In this document: one piece after another, positions 9,339-17,602 of the stretch
How the letters are laid out: each line of letters starts with the position of its first letter
Position numbering within the stretch: the first letter of the stretch is position 1
IMG/VR virus record: IMGVR_UViG_3300005563_000005
Location: 1 to 63,203 of that record
DNA length: 63,203 bases
From: a virus
Direction: 5' to 3' (one strand)
Notes under the pieces: model-generated
Database searches by the model: none
Told to the model about the DNA's origin: nothing
The model's input: the letters and a program-made list of their open reading frames with translations, nothing else
Program-made: the position numbers and the translations under genes

Positions 9339-9995
9339 TTACGCGCCGGGATAGTACTTCGGATTCGCGCCGAGCATAACCGGCGAAATCGTTGCAGACG
9401 TCGGCGCGGTTCCCCAGGCGTTACCAAGGAAGTAGCGCGTCGTCGCCCAAGTGACCGCCGTTGCGTCGGCGAGGACGTCCGCGAGGTTCGAAGGCGTCAA
9501 GTCGACGATGACCGTGTCACCAATCGCCGGCGTCGTCTTGGTAGGCGTCGTCTTGAACTTGACCTGTGCGATGCCGCGCGTCTGAATCCACCAGTAGTTG
9601 CCCTTACCGGTGTTGCAAAGCGCGATACCCGCGACGAGACCAGCGTCAGTCGCAGCGGCGTCTGGAGTAACAATCCAGTTGCCGTTACCGACGTTCTGCC
9701 AGAACACGACACAGCCTTGCGCGGCCGTCGCGGACGACGACGCGTAGAACTGCACGTACTGATAGTCGCCGGCGTACAACTGCTGACCATTGGTCAGATC
9801 GCTGTAATAGTTCGCGCCGGCTTCGCCGAGGGTCAGAATTCCGCCGACCATCCCGCCGTACTGCTGGACGATCGAACCGGAAACGTTCGCGGTCGAAACG
9901 AGTACACCCGCACCCGGATCGCCAGTATACGACGCCGTGTTCAGATACCGCTGCGTAATGAGCGGCGATTGATTGGAACCAGTGATTCCTGCCAT
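9339..9995 (-). CDS. Capsid-associated (decoration-like) protein
   Basis: 218 residues, rich in Gly, Ala, Thr and aromatic residues, without charged helices; a beta-rich fold is likely. It follows the major capsid gene after 30 bases with a clear AGGAG ribosome binding site. Genes in this position often encode decoration or head-stabilising proteins. This is an inference from position and composition; no motif was recognised. Confidence 0.6.
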   Translation of the reverse strand: MAGITGSNQSPLITQRYLNTASYTGDPGAGVLVSTANVSGSIVQQYGGMVGGILTLGEAGANYYSDLTNGQQLYAGDYQYVQFYASSSATAAQGCVVFWQNVGNGNWIVTPDAAATDAGLVAGIALCNTGKGNYWWIQTRGIAQVKFKTTPTKTTPAIGDTVIVDLTPSNLADVLADATAVTWATTRYFLGNAWGTAPTSATISPVMLGANPKYYPGA

Positions 9996-10025
9996 TGTAG
10001 TTTCTCCTGTTTCTCCTGGTTTCCC

Positions 10026-11153
10026 TTAGCTCGTCCAGCCGAAACCCTGGACGCCGGACCACGGTGCGACGTTTTCGACGTTGACCGCAGCTTTCAGTTG
10101 CGATGCGACGCGCGTGTTGTCGGGAGCGCGAATGAAATCCGTCGGCATGAAGCCGAATTCGCTGCTGGCGCTGAGGCGGAACGCGATCCGCGACATATTG
10201 AACATGCAAGCGACTTCTCCGACCGTCAGCGAAGTCGACGTCGGGAAGTTCGAAAGGGTTGTCGAAGCGGAAGTGAACGTACCGGTCAGATTCGATCCGC
10301 CGGGATTGTTCGTCTTGCCGAAAGCGCTGAAGGACGACGGGAAGTAGTCGTCGACCATGACGATCAGGTTCTTGAAGCGGAAGCCCATCGCGCCGAAGAA
10401 CGGATCGCGAACACTTGCGCCTTCCTGTCCGAAACGTTGCTGTTGCTGGATCCGGTTTTCGACGAAGTTGTTCAGCGGTTTGTTCATGACGAACAGATCC
10501 GGTTCGTCCATACCGCGTTTGGCGGTAATATACATCGCGTTGATCTGTGCGTACTGAATGGTGCCGGCCGCGCCGGATGCCTGACCGCCCCAGTAGACGT
10601 TGCCGTTCAGCGCCGATCCGATCGCGCCGTTACGCGCGGCCGTGCCGTAGGTCGTATACGCGTTGCCGTCATACGACTTGTCGACGCCGTTGTTCAGGAA
10701 TTCGACCCAACCGTTCATGTTGATGGTTCGAGGTGCAACCTGACCGTTCTGCTGAAGGTCCAGCGCCATGATCGTTGACATGGTCAGATAGGCATTCGCC
10801 ATGTCGGTTTCGAGCAGCGAGAAGACCGCGAGGTCGCCGGTGTTCAGGACGGAAATGTCCTCCAGATATTCGATAATCATGACCACGTAATATCGCGGGT
10901 CGAAGACGTTCGAAGAAATGGTCAGCGGCTTCGTCAGATTGAATCCGCCGATGCCTTTCGCGTAAGCGCCGCCGATCAGCGGTGCGTAAAGTTGAAGGTT
11001 GCGCATAAACGCGCCGCCTTCAAACGGGACGAGACACTTCGACCGAAGATGCGCCTGGAACACTGAGGAAAGGAAAAACTCGTCCTCGATCGCGTCCTGG
11101 TTAATCTCCGGAAGGGTTGTCTCGTTTATTGGGTCGAGAAGTGGGTCTGCCAC
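10026..11153 (-). CDS. Major capsid protein
   Basis: 375 residues from a GTG at 11153, with AGGAG nine bases upstream. Gene order (portal, scaffold-like coiled-coil protein, this gene, decoration-like protein) and the composition (acidic N-terminus, long mixed alpha/beta body, segments such as RYYVVMIIEYLEDISVLN and KRGMDEPDLFVMNKP) fit an HK97-fold capsid subunit of normal length. The call rests on order and general character. A long open frame on the opposite strand is a codon-bias shadow. Confidence 0.8.
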   Translation of the reverse strand: MADPLLDPINETTLPEINQDAIEDEFFLSSVFQAHLRSKCLVPFEGGAFMRNLQLYAPLIGGAYAKGIGGFNLTKPLTISSNVFDPRYYVVMIIEYLEDISVLNTGDLAVFSLLETDMANAYLTMSTIMALDLQQNGQVAPRTINMNGWVEFLNNGVDKSYDGNAYTTYGTAARNGAIGSALNGNVYWGGQASGAAGTIQYAQINAMYITAKRGMDEPDLFVMNKPLNNFVENRIQQQQRFGQEGASVRDPFFGAMGFRFKNLIVMVDDYFPSSFSAFGKTNNPGGSNLTGTFTSASTTLSNFPTSTSLTVGEVACMFNMSRIAFRLSASSEFGFMPTDFIRAPDNTRVASQLKAAVNVENVAPWSGVQGFGWTS

Positions 11154-11159
11154 AGATTA

Positions 11160-11354
11160 TTACTCCTTTTCAGTTTGTTCGCTTCGGACTTGCTCGTCGG
11201 TCTGACCCGCCGCCTTTTCCGCCGCGTCCTGCTTTTTGTCATCGTGGTGTGCTCGGATCTCCGTCAGGAGACTTTCCGCTTCTTCCCTGGACGGATGCGC
11301 AACACCACAATGCGCTTCCAGGAGTAGTTCAATTGCTCTTTGGTACGGATTCAT
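11160..11354 (-). CDS. Small acidic/charged head-module protein
   Basis: 64 residues, helical and highly charged, with a C-terminal Lys/Glu/Gln-rich tail. Its stop overlaps the ribosome binding site of the capsid gene, which suggests translational coupling. It lies directly between the scaffold-like gene and the capsid gene. Possibly a scaffold or assembly cofactor. Family unknown. Confidence 0.6.
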   Translation of the reverse strand: MNPYQRAIELLLEAHCGVAHPSREEAESLLTEIRAHHDDKKQDAAEKAAGQTDEQVRSEQTEKE

Positions 11355-11359
11355 TGTCG

Positions 11360-12406
11360 TTACGACGCCTTACGGCCGTAGCCTCCGTTGTTCATCTTTT
11401 CCATGTACTTCTGTGCGGCACGCTGCGCGGCCGGCGGACGATTCGCACCGCCGGTCTGTCTGACATGCTGACCGGGTAATACCGTGACAGCCGGCGCATC
11501 CGATTTCGCGGCCGGCGGCTGCGTCGTTGTCGGCGCATTCGGGTCGCCGCGTTCCTGGAACTTCGTTTTGAAGACCGACGAGATTCCCGGACCAGCGCCG
11601 ATCTCATGTCCCGATGGCGTGACCTGTTCGAGCGCCTGTCGCGACATGCGTTCCGCCTGTTCCTTTTCCCACTGCGCGCGCTGTTCGGAGATAATCCGTT
11701 CGTCGCGCTTCTTCATCCGGATTCCGTCGTCGCCGCTGATACCGTACTTCTCTTCCCACACGGCGCGAATCGGTTTGTTGTCCTTGCGCGCGGACTCGAG
11801 GATTTCCTGCTGTTCGGCGTAAGATAACCGCTTGCCGGTCAGTTCCTCGTGCTCGCGGCTGACTTCGTTCCAGACAAGCGGAAGGTTCGCCAGCGCGCCG
11901 AGTTCGGGCATCAGCGAACCGACGAACTCTTTCCGCATGTCCGCCATAATTTCCGTCTTGAAGGCTTTCAGCCGGTCGTCCACAGACGGAGTCGAATCGA
12001 CGACAGTACCGGACTTGCGTGTCTCGATCAGATCGGACATACCGGGAAGGTCGTCGTCGCTCAGTTGATACTTGTCGCGAAGAAGAGTCATCAGTTCGCG
12101 CGCTTTAGCGGTCGAAACCCGAGAGTTGGCAAGATCGTTCAGGATCCTGTTCTTTTCGGATTCGACGCGTTCAAGCGCGGTCCGCATCGTCTCTAATTGC
12201 GAAGACTGTTGTTCGAACTGCGTCCGCTGCGAGGACAATTCCTGCGTTTTCTTCGTGTAGTCAGCGGTTCGCATGAACCCGCCGACGAACTTAGTCGCCG
12301 CTGCATCGTTTGCCGCGTAACGTTCGGTCAGGAACTTAACCATCTCCTGATCGCCGTCCGCAGCTTCGTTAATACACTGTTCGAGTAGTCGTTTATCAAC
12401 TGGCAT
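11360..12406 (-). CDS. Probable scaffolding protein
   Basis: 348 residues. An extended coiled coil at about residues 45-110 (QELSSQRTQFEQQSSQLETM and following) leads into a highly charged helical body and a Pro/Ala/Gln-rich C-terminus ending in a basic segment (QKYMEKMNNGGYGRKAS). Coiled coil plus basic C-terminus immediately upstream of the capsid gene is the usual picture of a tailed-phage scaffold. AAAGGAAAAG lies before the ATG. No protease signature is seen, so cleavage, if it occurs, is by another enzyme. Confidence 0.7.
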   Translation of the reverse strand: MPVDKRLLEQCINEAADGDQEMVKFLTERYAANDAAATKFVGGFMRTADYTKKTQELSSQRTQFEQQSSQLETMRTALERVESEKNRILNDLANSRVSTAKARELMTLLRDKYQLSDDDLPGMSDLIETRKSGTVVDSTPSVDDRLKAFKTEIMADMRKEFVGSLMPELGALANLPLVWNEVSREHEELTGKRLSYAEQQEILESARKDNKPIRAVWEEKYGISGDDGIRMKKRDERIISEQRAQWEKEQAERMSRQALEQVTPSGHEIGAGPGISSVFKTKFQERGDPNAPTTTQPPAAKSDAPAVTVLPGQHVRQTGGANRPPAAQRAAQKYMEKMNNGGYGRKAS

Positions 12407-12488
12407 TTGAACTTTTCCTTTCAGTCGTTCGTTTTAGAACGGTTGCTGAACCATTAACTAGCCACTTTTGACCACTGAGTTATCGCGG

Positions 12489-12845
12489 TTATGCCAAGGT
12501 ATTCGGCACTGGCGGTTCAGCGGTCGCAGGGTTAGCTACTATCTGCCTCTGCGCGGATCGAAGCGCGTCCGATGCGGTGCGAATCGCTTTCGTGGCGGTC
12601 GGGTACGACTGTGCCATTTCAAGTAATTGCGCTTCCATAGTCCGGAGTGCAGTCAAGTCCGTTTTCAGCTTCGCGTCCGCCGGACCGCCCGCAGGCGATT
12701 GTCCTGGTCCTTGCGCCTGATTCGGGGAACCACTGCCTGGAACGCGTCCTTGAGACGGGTCTTCACCGCCATCTGGCGGCGGCGGGTTCATGCCGGCAAG
12801 CATCGAAGGAGAAGCGGAGGCTGGTGAATTGACTTCGACTGGCAT
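12489..12845 (-). CDS. Proline/glycine-rich protein with C-terminal helix, unknown
   Basis: 118 residues. The first 55 are Pro/Gly/Ser-rich and likely disordered; residues 58-105 are a predicted amphipathic helix (KLKTDLTALRTMEAQLLEMA). It is the first sizeable gene after the regulatory gap at 12846-13408 and precedes the scaffold. No clear ribosome binding site. Possibly a scaffold accessory protein. Family not recognised. Confidence 0.55.
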   Translation of the reverse strand: MPVEVNSPASASPSMLAGMNPPPPDGGEDPSQGRVPGSGSPNQAQGPGQSPAGGPADAKLKTDLTALRTMEAQLLEMAQSYPTATKAIRTASDALRSAQRQIVANPATAEPPVPNTLA

Positions 12846-12987
12846 CAGATTCGATCGATTCCGTTATGCAAAGGGAAAGGGTCCAAGGTTACGGTTAAGC
12901 GAAACCGCCGCCGGACGACTCACCATTAGTCTCGCCGACGGCGGAATAGCTGAAACTCAAATACGCAGTTAACCTGCGTGGCCGCAA

Positions 12988-13056
12988 TTACCGCCTTTTA
13001 CCGCGATGCTTGCCGCGCTTTCCGCCACGACGGAACGCGATGTCCACAAAGTTCAT
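12988..13056 (-). CDS. 22-residue arginine/lysine-rich microprotein
   Basis: The ATG at 13056 is preceded by AAAGGA at a spacing of eight to nine bases. The product has 11 Arg/Lys plus one His in 22 residues (RRGGKRGKHRGKRR at the C-terminus). It lies in the leader of the capsid operon, after the hairpin terminator. A nucleic-acid-binding or leader peptide role is possible. The start site is good but the ORF is so short that chance cannot be excluded. Confidence 0.4.
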   Translation of the reverse strand: MNFVDIAFRRGGKRGKHRGKRR

Positions 13057-13156
13057 TTTGTGTATCCTTTCCCCGACAGGTAGAAATGGCGTCTGACCAA
13101 TCGGTACTCAAGATAGGAAGAACAGGAGAATGAATTAGCGACCTCCGGAAATACGA

Positions 13157-13197
13157 AAAGGGCGGACAGGGAACTCGCCATTCCCTACCCGCCCTTT
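13157..13197 (-). terminator. Strong rho-independent terminator in the capsid-operon leader
   Basis: AAAGGGCGG pairs with CCGCCCTTT (9 bp), then after a small internal loop six more pairs close a seven-base loop. On the minus strand the stem is followed by a short T run (CCGCCCTTTTCG). It lies about 100 bases downstream of the promoter at 13296-13325, so it either ends a short RNA or acts as an attenuator for the scaffold and capsid genes. The stem is nearly symmetrical and may also work on the plus strand. Confidence 0.65.
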
Positions 13198-13204
13198 CGC
13201 TCAC

Positions 13205-13234
13205 GAACCGAGAGAACCGGAACCGAAAGAACCG
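13205..13234. repeat. Four GAACCG hexamers, spacing 9-6-9
   Basis: GAACCG starts at 13205, 13214, 13220 and 13229. On the transcribed minus strand they read CGGTTC, near the 5' part of the candidate small RNA. Possible RNA-binding protein sites. Confidence 0.5.
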
Positions 13235-13295
13235 ATCCTACGATATCAGCGTCCGGAGAACGTTCACCACCGCTAGTGCTCGTCCTTCAGAACGT

Positions 13296-13325
13296 ACGAT
13301 ACAGGATCGGATCATACGTTGTCAA
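13296..13325 (-). promoter_or_regulatory. Sigma70-type promoter for capsid-operon leader
   Basis: Minus-strand TTGACA (13325-13320), 18-base spacer, TATCGT (13301-13296). The -35 is a perfect consensus; the -10 matches four of six bases. Placed upstream of the candidate small RNA and the scaffold/capsid genes. Confidence 0.5.
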
Positions 13326-13328
13326 GCA

Positions 13329-13352
13329 GACTAAATCTTGCACAATCTAGTC
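13329..13352. promoter_or_regulatory. Operator-like imperfect palindrome upstream of the -35
   Basis: 24 bases with outer arms GACTA/TAGTC; 18 of 24 positions are symmetric. It directly abuts the -35 of the promoter at 13296-13325, a position suited to an activator or repressor such as the phage LuxR-type protein. Binding is inferred. Confidence 0.4.
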
Positions 13353-13408
13353 CGCTCTGGAAATGACAACGTTTCGACTCTCATCGCTGGTGCTTCAACA
13401 CGAAACTA

Positions 13409-13648
13409 TTATACGCTATTCGGCGGTTTTACCGGAGACGTCGAACTCCATCGCAAACCCATCGCGCGGCCTTGCGAGAAGTCAACGGTAAGGTTCCCGG
13501 TCTGACCGAGACGATGGATAGTTTCGAGGACTTCCGCCATCGATCCGGCCGGGAGATCGACTCGGACGCTCTGTTGCGCGGTTATCTTCGCGCCGGCGAT
13601 ATGCGTCAGCGACGAACCGTTGAAGAGTTTGTTACCGTCGCCGGTCAT
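13409..13648 (-). CDS. Unknown 79-residue protein
   Basis: Starts at ATG 13648 with an AGGGA ribosome binding site and follows the portal stop by 13 bases, so it is the last gene of the portal module before the regulatory gap. Predicted beta-alpha-beta character (ITAQQSVRVDLPAGSMAEVL). No family recognised. Confidence 0.55.
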   Translation of the reverse strand: MTGDGNKLFNGSSLTHIAGAKITAQQSVRVDLPAGSMAEVLETIHRLGQTGNLTVDFSQGRAMGLRWSSTSPVKPPNSV

Positions 13649-13661
13649 AAATCACAAGTCC

Positions 13662-15845
13662 CTAATGCGCTGACGTTCTCACCGTCGACCGAGTTCCGGC
13701 CGCTCCGGATTTCTGTTCCATCGTCGGCGGTTGCTGGAACGATTCTGGACGGCCGCGCTGACCATGACCTTTCTTTCCGCCGCCGCCAGCGCCGCCACCA
13801 GACATAGCTTGCGCGATTCTCGCCTGGATCTCTAGCTGTACCATGTACCGCTCGATTTCGTTCTTCGCTTCGCGCGGCGTCCCGTCTTCGTCCTTCGTCA
13901 TGCACGGACCGAAGTTCTTGACGTCGAACAGTTCCGCTTGCGTCCACCAGGACAGCGGGAAACCGACCTTCATAAGCTGAAGCATGAACAGCTTTCGCGT
14001 CATGGAGTTCATCTCATGTAGGCTGTACGGCGTGACGTTAAAGGTGAAATTGTTCTTGTGCCAGCGCGCGCGTTCAAAAGACGGCACGGACATAGGCGGC
14101 ATCATGACGTCTGGCGCGGACGGATGGAACGACCAGCTACCGTTGCCTTCCTGCGACATAGGAATCAGTTTTCCCGGTTCGTAGTCGAAGTCTTCTTCAG
14201 TTACGCCGTCCGGACCGAGCAATTGCATGCGGCGTTTCGCAGTCGCGAACTGGAACCAGTCGGATTTCCACATCTCGCCAAGCGCGCGGATAGCTTGCTC
14301 CATGTTGCGAGATTGATCCTTAATCAGCGGTCCCATCGCTTCGAGAAGCTTTTCTGTAGAGTCTCCACTAGGAAGTTGGCGAGCGCGCGACATAGCGCTG
14401 ACGTCCGCCACGCCCATTTGCTCTTTCATGATTCCAGGGATGATTTTGGAAATCATTTCGAGGATCGACGCGTCGGTCTGATACCACGCGATCGGCAGAA
14501 CCGGTACGAACTGAGACGCCGCGCCGTTCAACTGCATGTCGAGCGGAACGCGAAGTCCAGGGATACGCGGGTTCATTGACTGGATCTGAGACGTCGCGGT
14601 CGTGTTCCGGTCATAAAACGCCGACGGGTTCAGGCGTAGATTCATCTGGTCATTCACGCCACGGATAAGTTCGATCCCGACTTTTTCGAGAGACTGACCG
14701 TAACGCGTGACCGGGAAACCGAGGAAATTCCATGCCCAATCATCGGCGCGGAACTGCGCGGCCGGAATCTTGCCGTCCCAACGGTAAGAAGACTGATGCG
14801 TCGGGTCCGGGTTCATTATCGCCGTGTCAGTGGCAATAATAAGCCGGCGGTTCGGGTAGAAGCAGCAATCGGCGCGTAGAGCTTTTCGAACTTCTGGACG
14901 GCCACCCGAAAGGACTCTCCCCGTTGGTATCTCCTGACCGACGAAAGGTACTTCGTAAGACCAAGACGTTCCGTATTGTCCGTCCGGTCCGCACATTTTA
15001 ATCGGATTGCCCGTTTCATTAACTGAGTCGTCATCGACATAAATGTAATAAACGTCCGTCGTGTCCCACGTCGAAGCTTCTTCCGGTTGTCTCGCGCCTT
15101 GCGAGAATCGCTTCAGGACCGCCGACGCGTATTTGACCGCTTGCGCGATCACCATTCCTTTACCAGATGTTGATACGCGATTCGACTTGATAATGTCGCG
15201 CATGATCGGGAACATCCGCCAGACCTGATGAATCGGCATTTTCTTGCGAAGCGCGCACGCGTACGAGGTCTGCAAGTCGAGACCCGGAGCGAGACCAAGC
15301 GGGATTACGTCGAGCGGTCCGTAGACGTCCCAGACCTGATCGCCTTTACCGCGATAGTAGAAATTCGGGTCGTAGCGCGGTCCGATGTAACCGGTTCCAG
15401 CGGCGGCAGCGTACTGCCATGCGCCACGGATGCGGCGGTCCGCGAACGTCATGTTCTGCCACGCCATGAAGCCTTTGTTTAGGATATGGTTCTGGTCTTC
15501 GTACTCTTCGTTTTCGGCCTTAAAAGACGGGATGATTCGTAGGTTCGTCTGCGCGGCGACGATTTCCTTCGTGTTGCGCGCGGTCAGTTCCGTCTTCGCG
15601 TTTGAAAGCGATTGAACGTCCGTGACCAGGAATTCGCCGTTGATAATGTCTAGACCGTCCGGGATGTACTTGTACGCAGGCTGAAGGCGCAAGTACGACC
15701 GGCCGTCCTGGAGCATCTGTTGCGACCATGCGAACAGTTCGTCCGACGAACACGCTTCCCAAGACTGCTGATGCTGGTTGAATTCGAACGGTTTCGGACA
15801 GAGGTACGCGGTATCGATCGGCGAATGTCCAGGATGACGGTTCAT
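13662..15845 (-). CDS. Portal protein
   Basis: 727 residues, typical of the long portals of short-tailed phages. Position between terminase/lysis genes and scaffold/capsid genes fits. The N-terminal part has the usual helix-rich wing sequence (GLDIINGEFLVTDVQSLSNA, then many Asn/Lys-rich helices), the middle has the stem and clip, and the C-terminus is Gly-rich with a charged tail (GGGAGGGGKKGHGQRGRPE). It would form the dodecameric DNA channel at one capsid vertex. The call rests on size, composition and order. A partial dispersed palindrome lies at 14356. Confidence 0.8.
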   Translation of the reverse strand: MNRHPGHSPIDTAYLCPKPFEFNQHQQSWEACSSDELFAWSQQMLQDGRSYLRLQPAYKYIPDGLDIINGEFLVTDVQSLSNAKTELTARNTKEIVAAQTNLRIIPSFKAENEEYEDQNHILNKGFMAWQNMTFADRRIRGAWQYAAAAGTGYIGPRYDPNFYYRGKGDQVWDVYGPLDVIPLGLAPGLDLQTSYACALRKKMPIHQVWRMFPIMRDIIKSNRVSTSGKGMVIAQAVKYASAVLKRFSQGARQPEEASTWDTTDVYYIYVDDDSVNETGNPIKMCGPDGQYGTSWSYEVPFVGQEIPTGRVLSGGRPEVRKALRADCCFYPNRRLIIATDTAIMNPDPTHQSSYRWDGKIPAAQFRADDWAWNFLGFPVTRYGQSLEKVGIELIRGVNDQMNLRLNPSAFYDRNTTATSQIQSMNPRIPGLRVPLDMQLNGAASQFVPVLPIAWYQTDASILEMISKIIPGIMKEQMGVADVSAMSRARQLPSGDSTEKLLEAMGPLIKDQSRNMEQAIRALGEMWKSDWFQFATAKRRMQLLGPDGVTEEDFDYEPGKLIPMSQEGNGSWSFHPSAPDVMMPPMSVPSFERARWHKNNFTFNVTPYSLHEMNSMTRKLFMLQLMKVGFPLSWWTQAELFDVKNFGPCMTKDEDGTPREAKNEIERYMVQLEIQARIAQAMSGGGAGGGGKKGHGQRGRPESFQQPPTMEQKSGAAGTRSTVRTSAH

Positions 15846-15855
15846 AGCCTTAACT

Positions 15856-16290
15856 TTAACTCAGTCGTCGGGATAACTGGATTAGAAAGTACTCACGATC
15901 GCGGCGCGTGACCAGACCGGGTTCGATATTGCCTTTCACGTCGTGGATATAATGCCGGACGTGTTCGACGCCGGCTTTCATGCAAGCGAGCATCGCGGCC
16001 GAGCCACAGTTGAAGCCGAACGAGACCCACGCGGCGGCTTCGAACGGAGGAAGCGGCGAGACGAGTTTGAATAGCGGTGCTTGGTCTTCCGCGAACCACT
16101 GGTCGACCTGTTCCTGTGTCGCCGGCGGCGTCATCGGACCGACGTCACGAGTATGACCTTTACCGATCGTCCAAACGCCGCCGCCGTCCTGATAGGGAAC
16201 ATAGAACCCGGATTCGTTACGCTTTCCGGTGCCTTCAGATAGCGCGATGATTTGAGACGCGAGTTCTTCGGTCGAGATGGTCATGTTCAT
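15856..16290 (-). CDS. Endolysin, GH24 (T4-type lysozyme/RrrD-like) muramidase
   Basis: 144 residues. The lysozyme signature is readable: Glu19 (ALSEG), Asp35 and Thr41 in YQDGGGVWTIGKGHT, the insertion TQEQVDQWFAEDQ, the helix AAWVSFGFNCGSAA, and the C-terminal RR-x-x-E-x-x-L motif (TRRDREYFLI). It would cleave the N-acetylmuramic acid to N-acetylglucosamine bond of peptidoglycan at lysis. No signal peptide, so it needs a holin; candidates lie at 45022-45398. The ATG overlaps the upstream stop (ATGA). The usual family length is 145-165, so it is complete. Confidence 0.85.
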   Translation of the reverse strand: MNMTISTEELASQIIALSEGTGKRNESGFYVPYQDGGGVWTIGKGHTRDVGPMTPPATQEQVDQWFAEDQAPLFKLVSPLPPFEAAAWVSFGFNCGSAAMLACMKAGVEHVRHYIHDVKGNIEPGLVTRRDREYFLIQLSRRLS

Positions 16291-17000
16291 TTTGCGCGAG
16301 TCGCTTTCCAGCCGGTATCGGCGTCGCAGTAGTCCTGAATCTTCCCTTGGTTGAATTCAAGCAGTTGCGCGTGAAAGTTCGGTTCAAGCGGTTTCCCGTA
16401 GCGCTTGTTCGTCTTCGTATCCGAACGCTTTCGGATCGTCCGAAGCAAGTCGACGATACGAGACATGCCAGACGAACCGACACGAGCGTTCACGTTGTCT
16501 CGCATCGCTCTACGTCGCGCGTCCCAGTAGGTCTTGTGCATCTCGCGATGGTCGGACATTTTCGAGCGCTCGATATTGTTGACTTGCTTAACGAGTTTGT
16601 TGTACTCGTGCATGTTCGTAATTTCGATGCGCTTATATCCCGGATCGGTCTTTTCGTAGTTACGTCCGGGGATACTGAACTTCGTCGGGTCAGTCGCGGA
16701 CTGGTAGACGACTAAGGGTTCGAATCCGCGCGCCGGCCGTGCCGTTGTAGAGTCTAACCAAGACTCGCGTTGTGTCATTATGCCGGTACACGCGGTCATC
16801 TCGGGTTCGAGTTCGACTTCGACGAGTTCGACGGTTTCGGTGCCGTCGGGGTTTACGATCTTCTGTTCGATCGTTTTCTTTTCGGGAGTTAAGAAATCAA
16901 CCGAGCGACAAGATAGAAATTCCGGCGCGTCAGACTGGCGGTGATAGTAATGTTCGTCGCCAGCGCCGCAGCACGGACAGACGTAGGAAATCATGGGCAT
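16287..17000 (-). CDS. Zinc-ribbon-containing protein, unknown
   Basis: 237 residues. An N-terminal CPCCG knuckle with later Cys residues (CRS, CTG) suggests one metal site. The rest is charged and helical, with a basic C-terminal half (RDNVNARVGSSGMSRIVDLL). GGAG lies ten bases before the ATG at 17000. It lies between the KTSC protein and the endolysin in the late operon. A partial dispersed palindrome sits at 16747. Function unknown. Confidence 0.6.
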   Translation of the reverse strand: MPMISYVCPCCGAGDEHYYHRQSDAPEFLSCRSVDFLTPEKKTIEQKIVNPDGTETVELVEVELEPEMTACTGIMTQRESWLDSTTARPARGFEPLVVYQSATDPTKFSIPGRNYEKTDPGYKRIEITNMHEYNKLVKQVNNIERSKMSDHREMHKTYWDARRRAMRDNVNARVGSSGMSRIVDLLRTIRKRSDTKTNKRYGKPLEPNFHAQLLEFNQGKIQDYCDADTGWKATRAK

Positions 17001-17003
17001 AGG

Positions 17004-17258
17004 TTAGAATCTCCGTCGCGAGGTCCGACCGGCGGGAGTCGTCCCGTCAACGATCTTGGCGTACTGATACCGGCCTTTAATCTTCGTGTTGAAGTATTCC
17101 TGCGAACTCGTCGACTGCATGAGCGAGTCCGCGACGTCCGGCGGTACGTTCCAGTATCGATAGATCGAACCGTTTACGAACCGGACCAGGAGCGTATGCG
17201 AATCCGCGTCGTACGTTCCGGCTTGTAAATGTCTCGATTGAAAAGTCGTCCATTCCAT
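17004..17258 (-). CDS. KTSC-domain protein
   Basis: 84 residues. It follows the KTSC-domain pattern: a start resembling FQSRHLQAGTYD, LLVRFVNGSIYRYWNVPPDV in the middle, then YFNTKIKGRYQYAKI. KTSC proteins are short, common in phages and bacteria, and of unproven function; the name comes from the conserved residues near the C-terminus. Here the final KTSC-like segment is replaced by a Gly/Arg-rich tail. The gene is in the late operon next to the terminase module. Confidence 0.75.
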   Translation of the reverse strand: MEWTTFQSRHLQAGTYDADSHTLLVRFVNGSIYRYWNVPPDVADSLMQSTSSQEYFNTKIKGRYQYAKIVDGTTPAGRTSRRRF

Positions 17259-17342
17259 AAGCTATAGATTCGAAATCCGGCGGACGTGGATACCACGGAG
17301 GAAATACCCACGTCGCGCCGGTTTATCGTCCCGTATGGGAAC

Positions 17343-17564
17343 TTATCCGTTGATCCGAGGACCGACGGGAGCAGACGACGGCGCGGTAGGAGTAACCGTC
17401 GACGCCGCCTGTTCGATTTTCTGCGCATTCAACTGATCGATAACGTTGAACACATTCTGCGCTTCGGCTGCAATCACGCCGACGATCTGCTGTTGCTTCG
17501 CGTCATGGAGGAAGATCGGGATAATCTGTCCGCCTAACGCTACGATGAGTCGCGCCCAATTCAT
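17343..17564 (-). CDS. Unknown 73-residue protein with hydrophobic N-terminus
   Basis: Residues 5-18 are hydrophobic (RLIVALGGQIIPIFL), followed by an amphipathic helix and a Pro/Ser-rich tail. A membrane-associated role is possible, but the hydrophobic stretch is too short to claim a transmembrane helix. Located between the 183-residue late protein and the KTSC gene. Family not recognised. Confidence 0.5.
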   Translation of the reverse strand: MNWARLIVALGGQIIPIFLHDAKQQQIVGVIAAEAQNVFNVIDQLNAQKIEQAASTVTPTAPSSAPVGPRING

Positions 17565-17602
17565 ATCAATGAGAACCCTTCCGTCAGAATCGATCGTCGC
17601 GA

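Larger units (their letters stand above)
13150..13290 (-). ncRNA. Candidate small RNA of about 140 nt
   Basis: Bounded by a promoter upstream (-10 at 13296-13301) and a T-tailed hairpin downstream (13157-13197), with no ORF of note between them. It includes four CGGTTC units (minus sense) spaced 9, 6 and 9 bases. Could be a stable small RNA or simply the attenuated leader of the capsid operon. Inferred from sequence signals only. Confidence 0.4.
12846..13408. other. 563-base regulatory gap between portal module and capsid module
   Basis: No large gene. It contains, in minus-strand order, an imperfect operator-like palindrome (13329-13352), a sigma70-type promoter (13296-13325), four short GAACCG repeats (13205-13234), a strong hairpin terminator (13157-13197), a 22-codon basic ORF (12988-13056) and, at about 12900-12950, an imperfect GC-rich inverted repeat with CCGCCG/CGGCGG outer arms. 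Each is entered separately where it can be supported. Confidence 0.7.

Noticed and set aside
9717-10778. 353-codon open frame on the plus strand opposite the capsid gene
   Set aside because: Antisense to a well supported late gene, Arg-rich shadow composition and no ribosome binding site.
16718-16728. GGTTCGAATCC, like a tRNA T-arm
   Set aside because: Lies inside a coding frame (ARGFEPLV) and no acceptor, D or anticodon arms fit upstream. A similar TTCGAATCCC at about 42677 is also within a gene.
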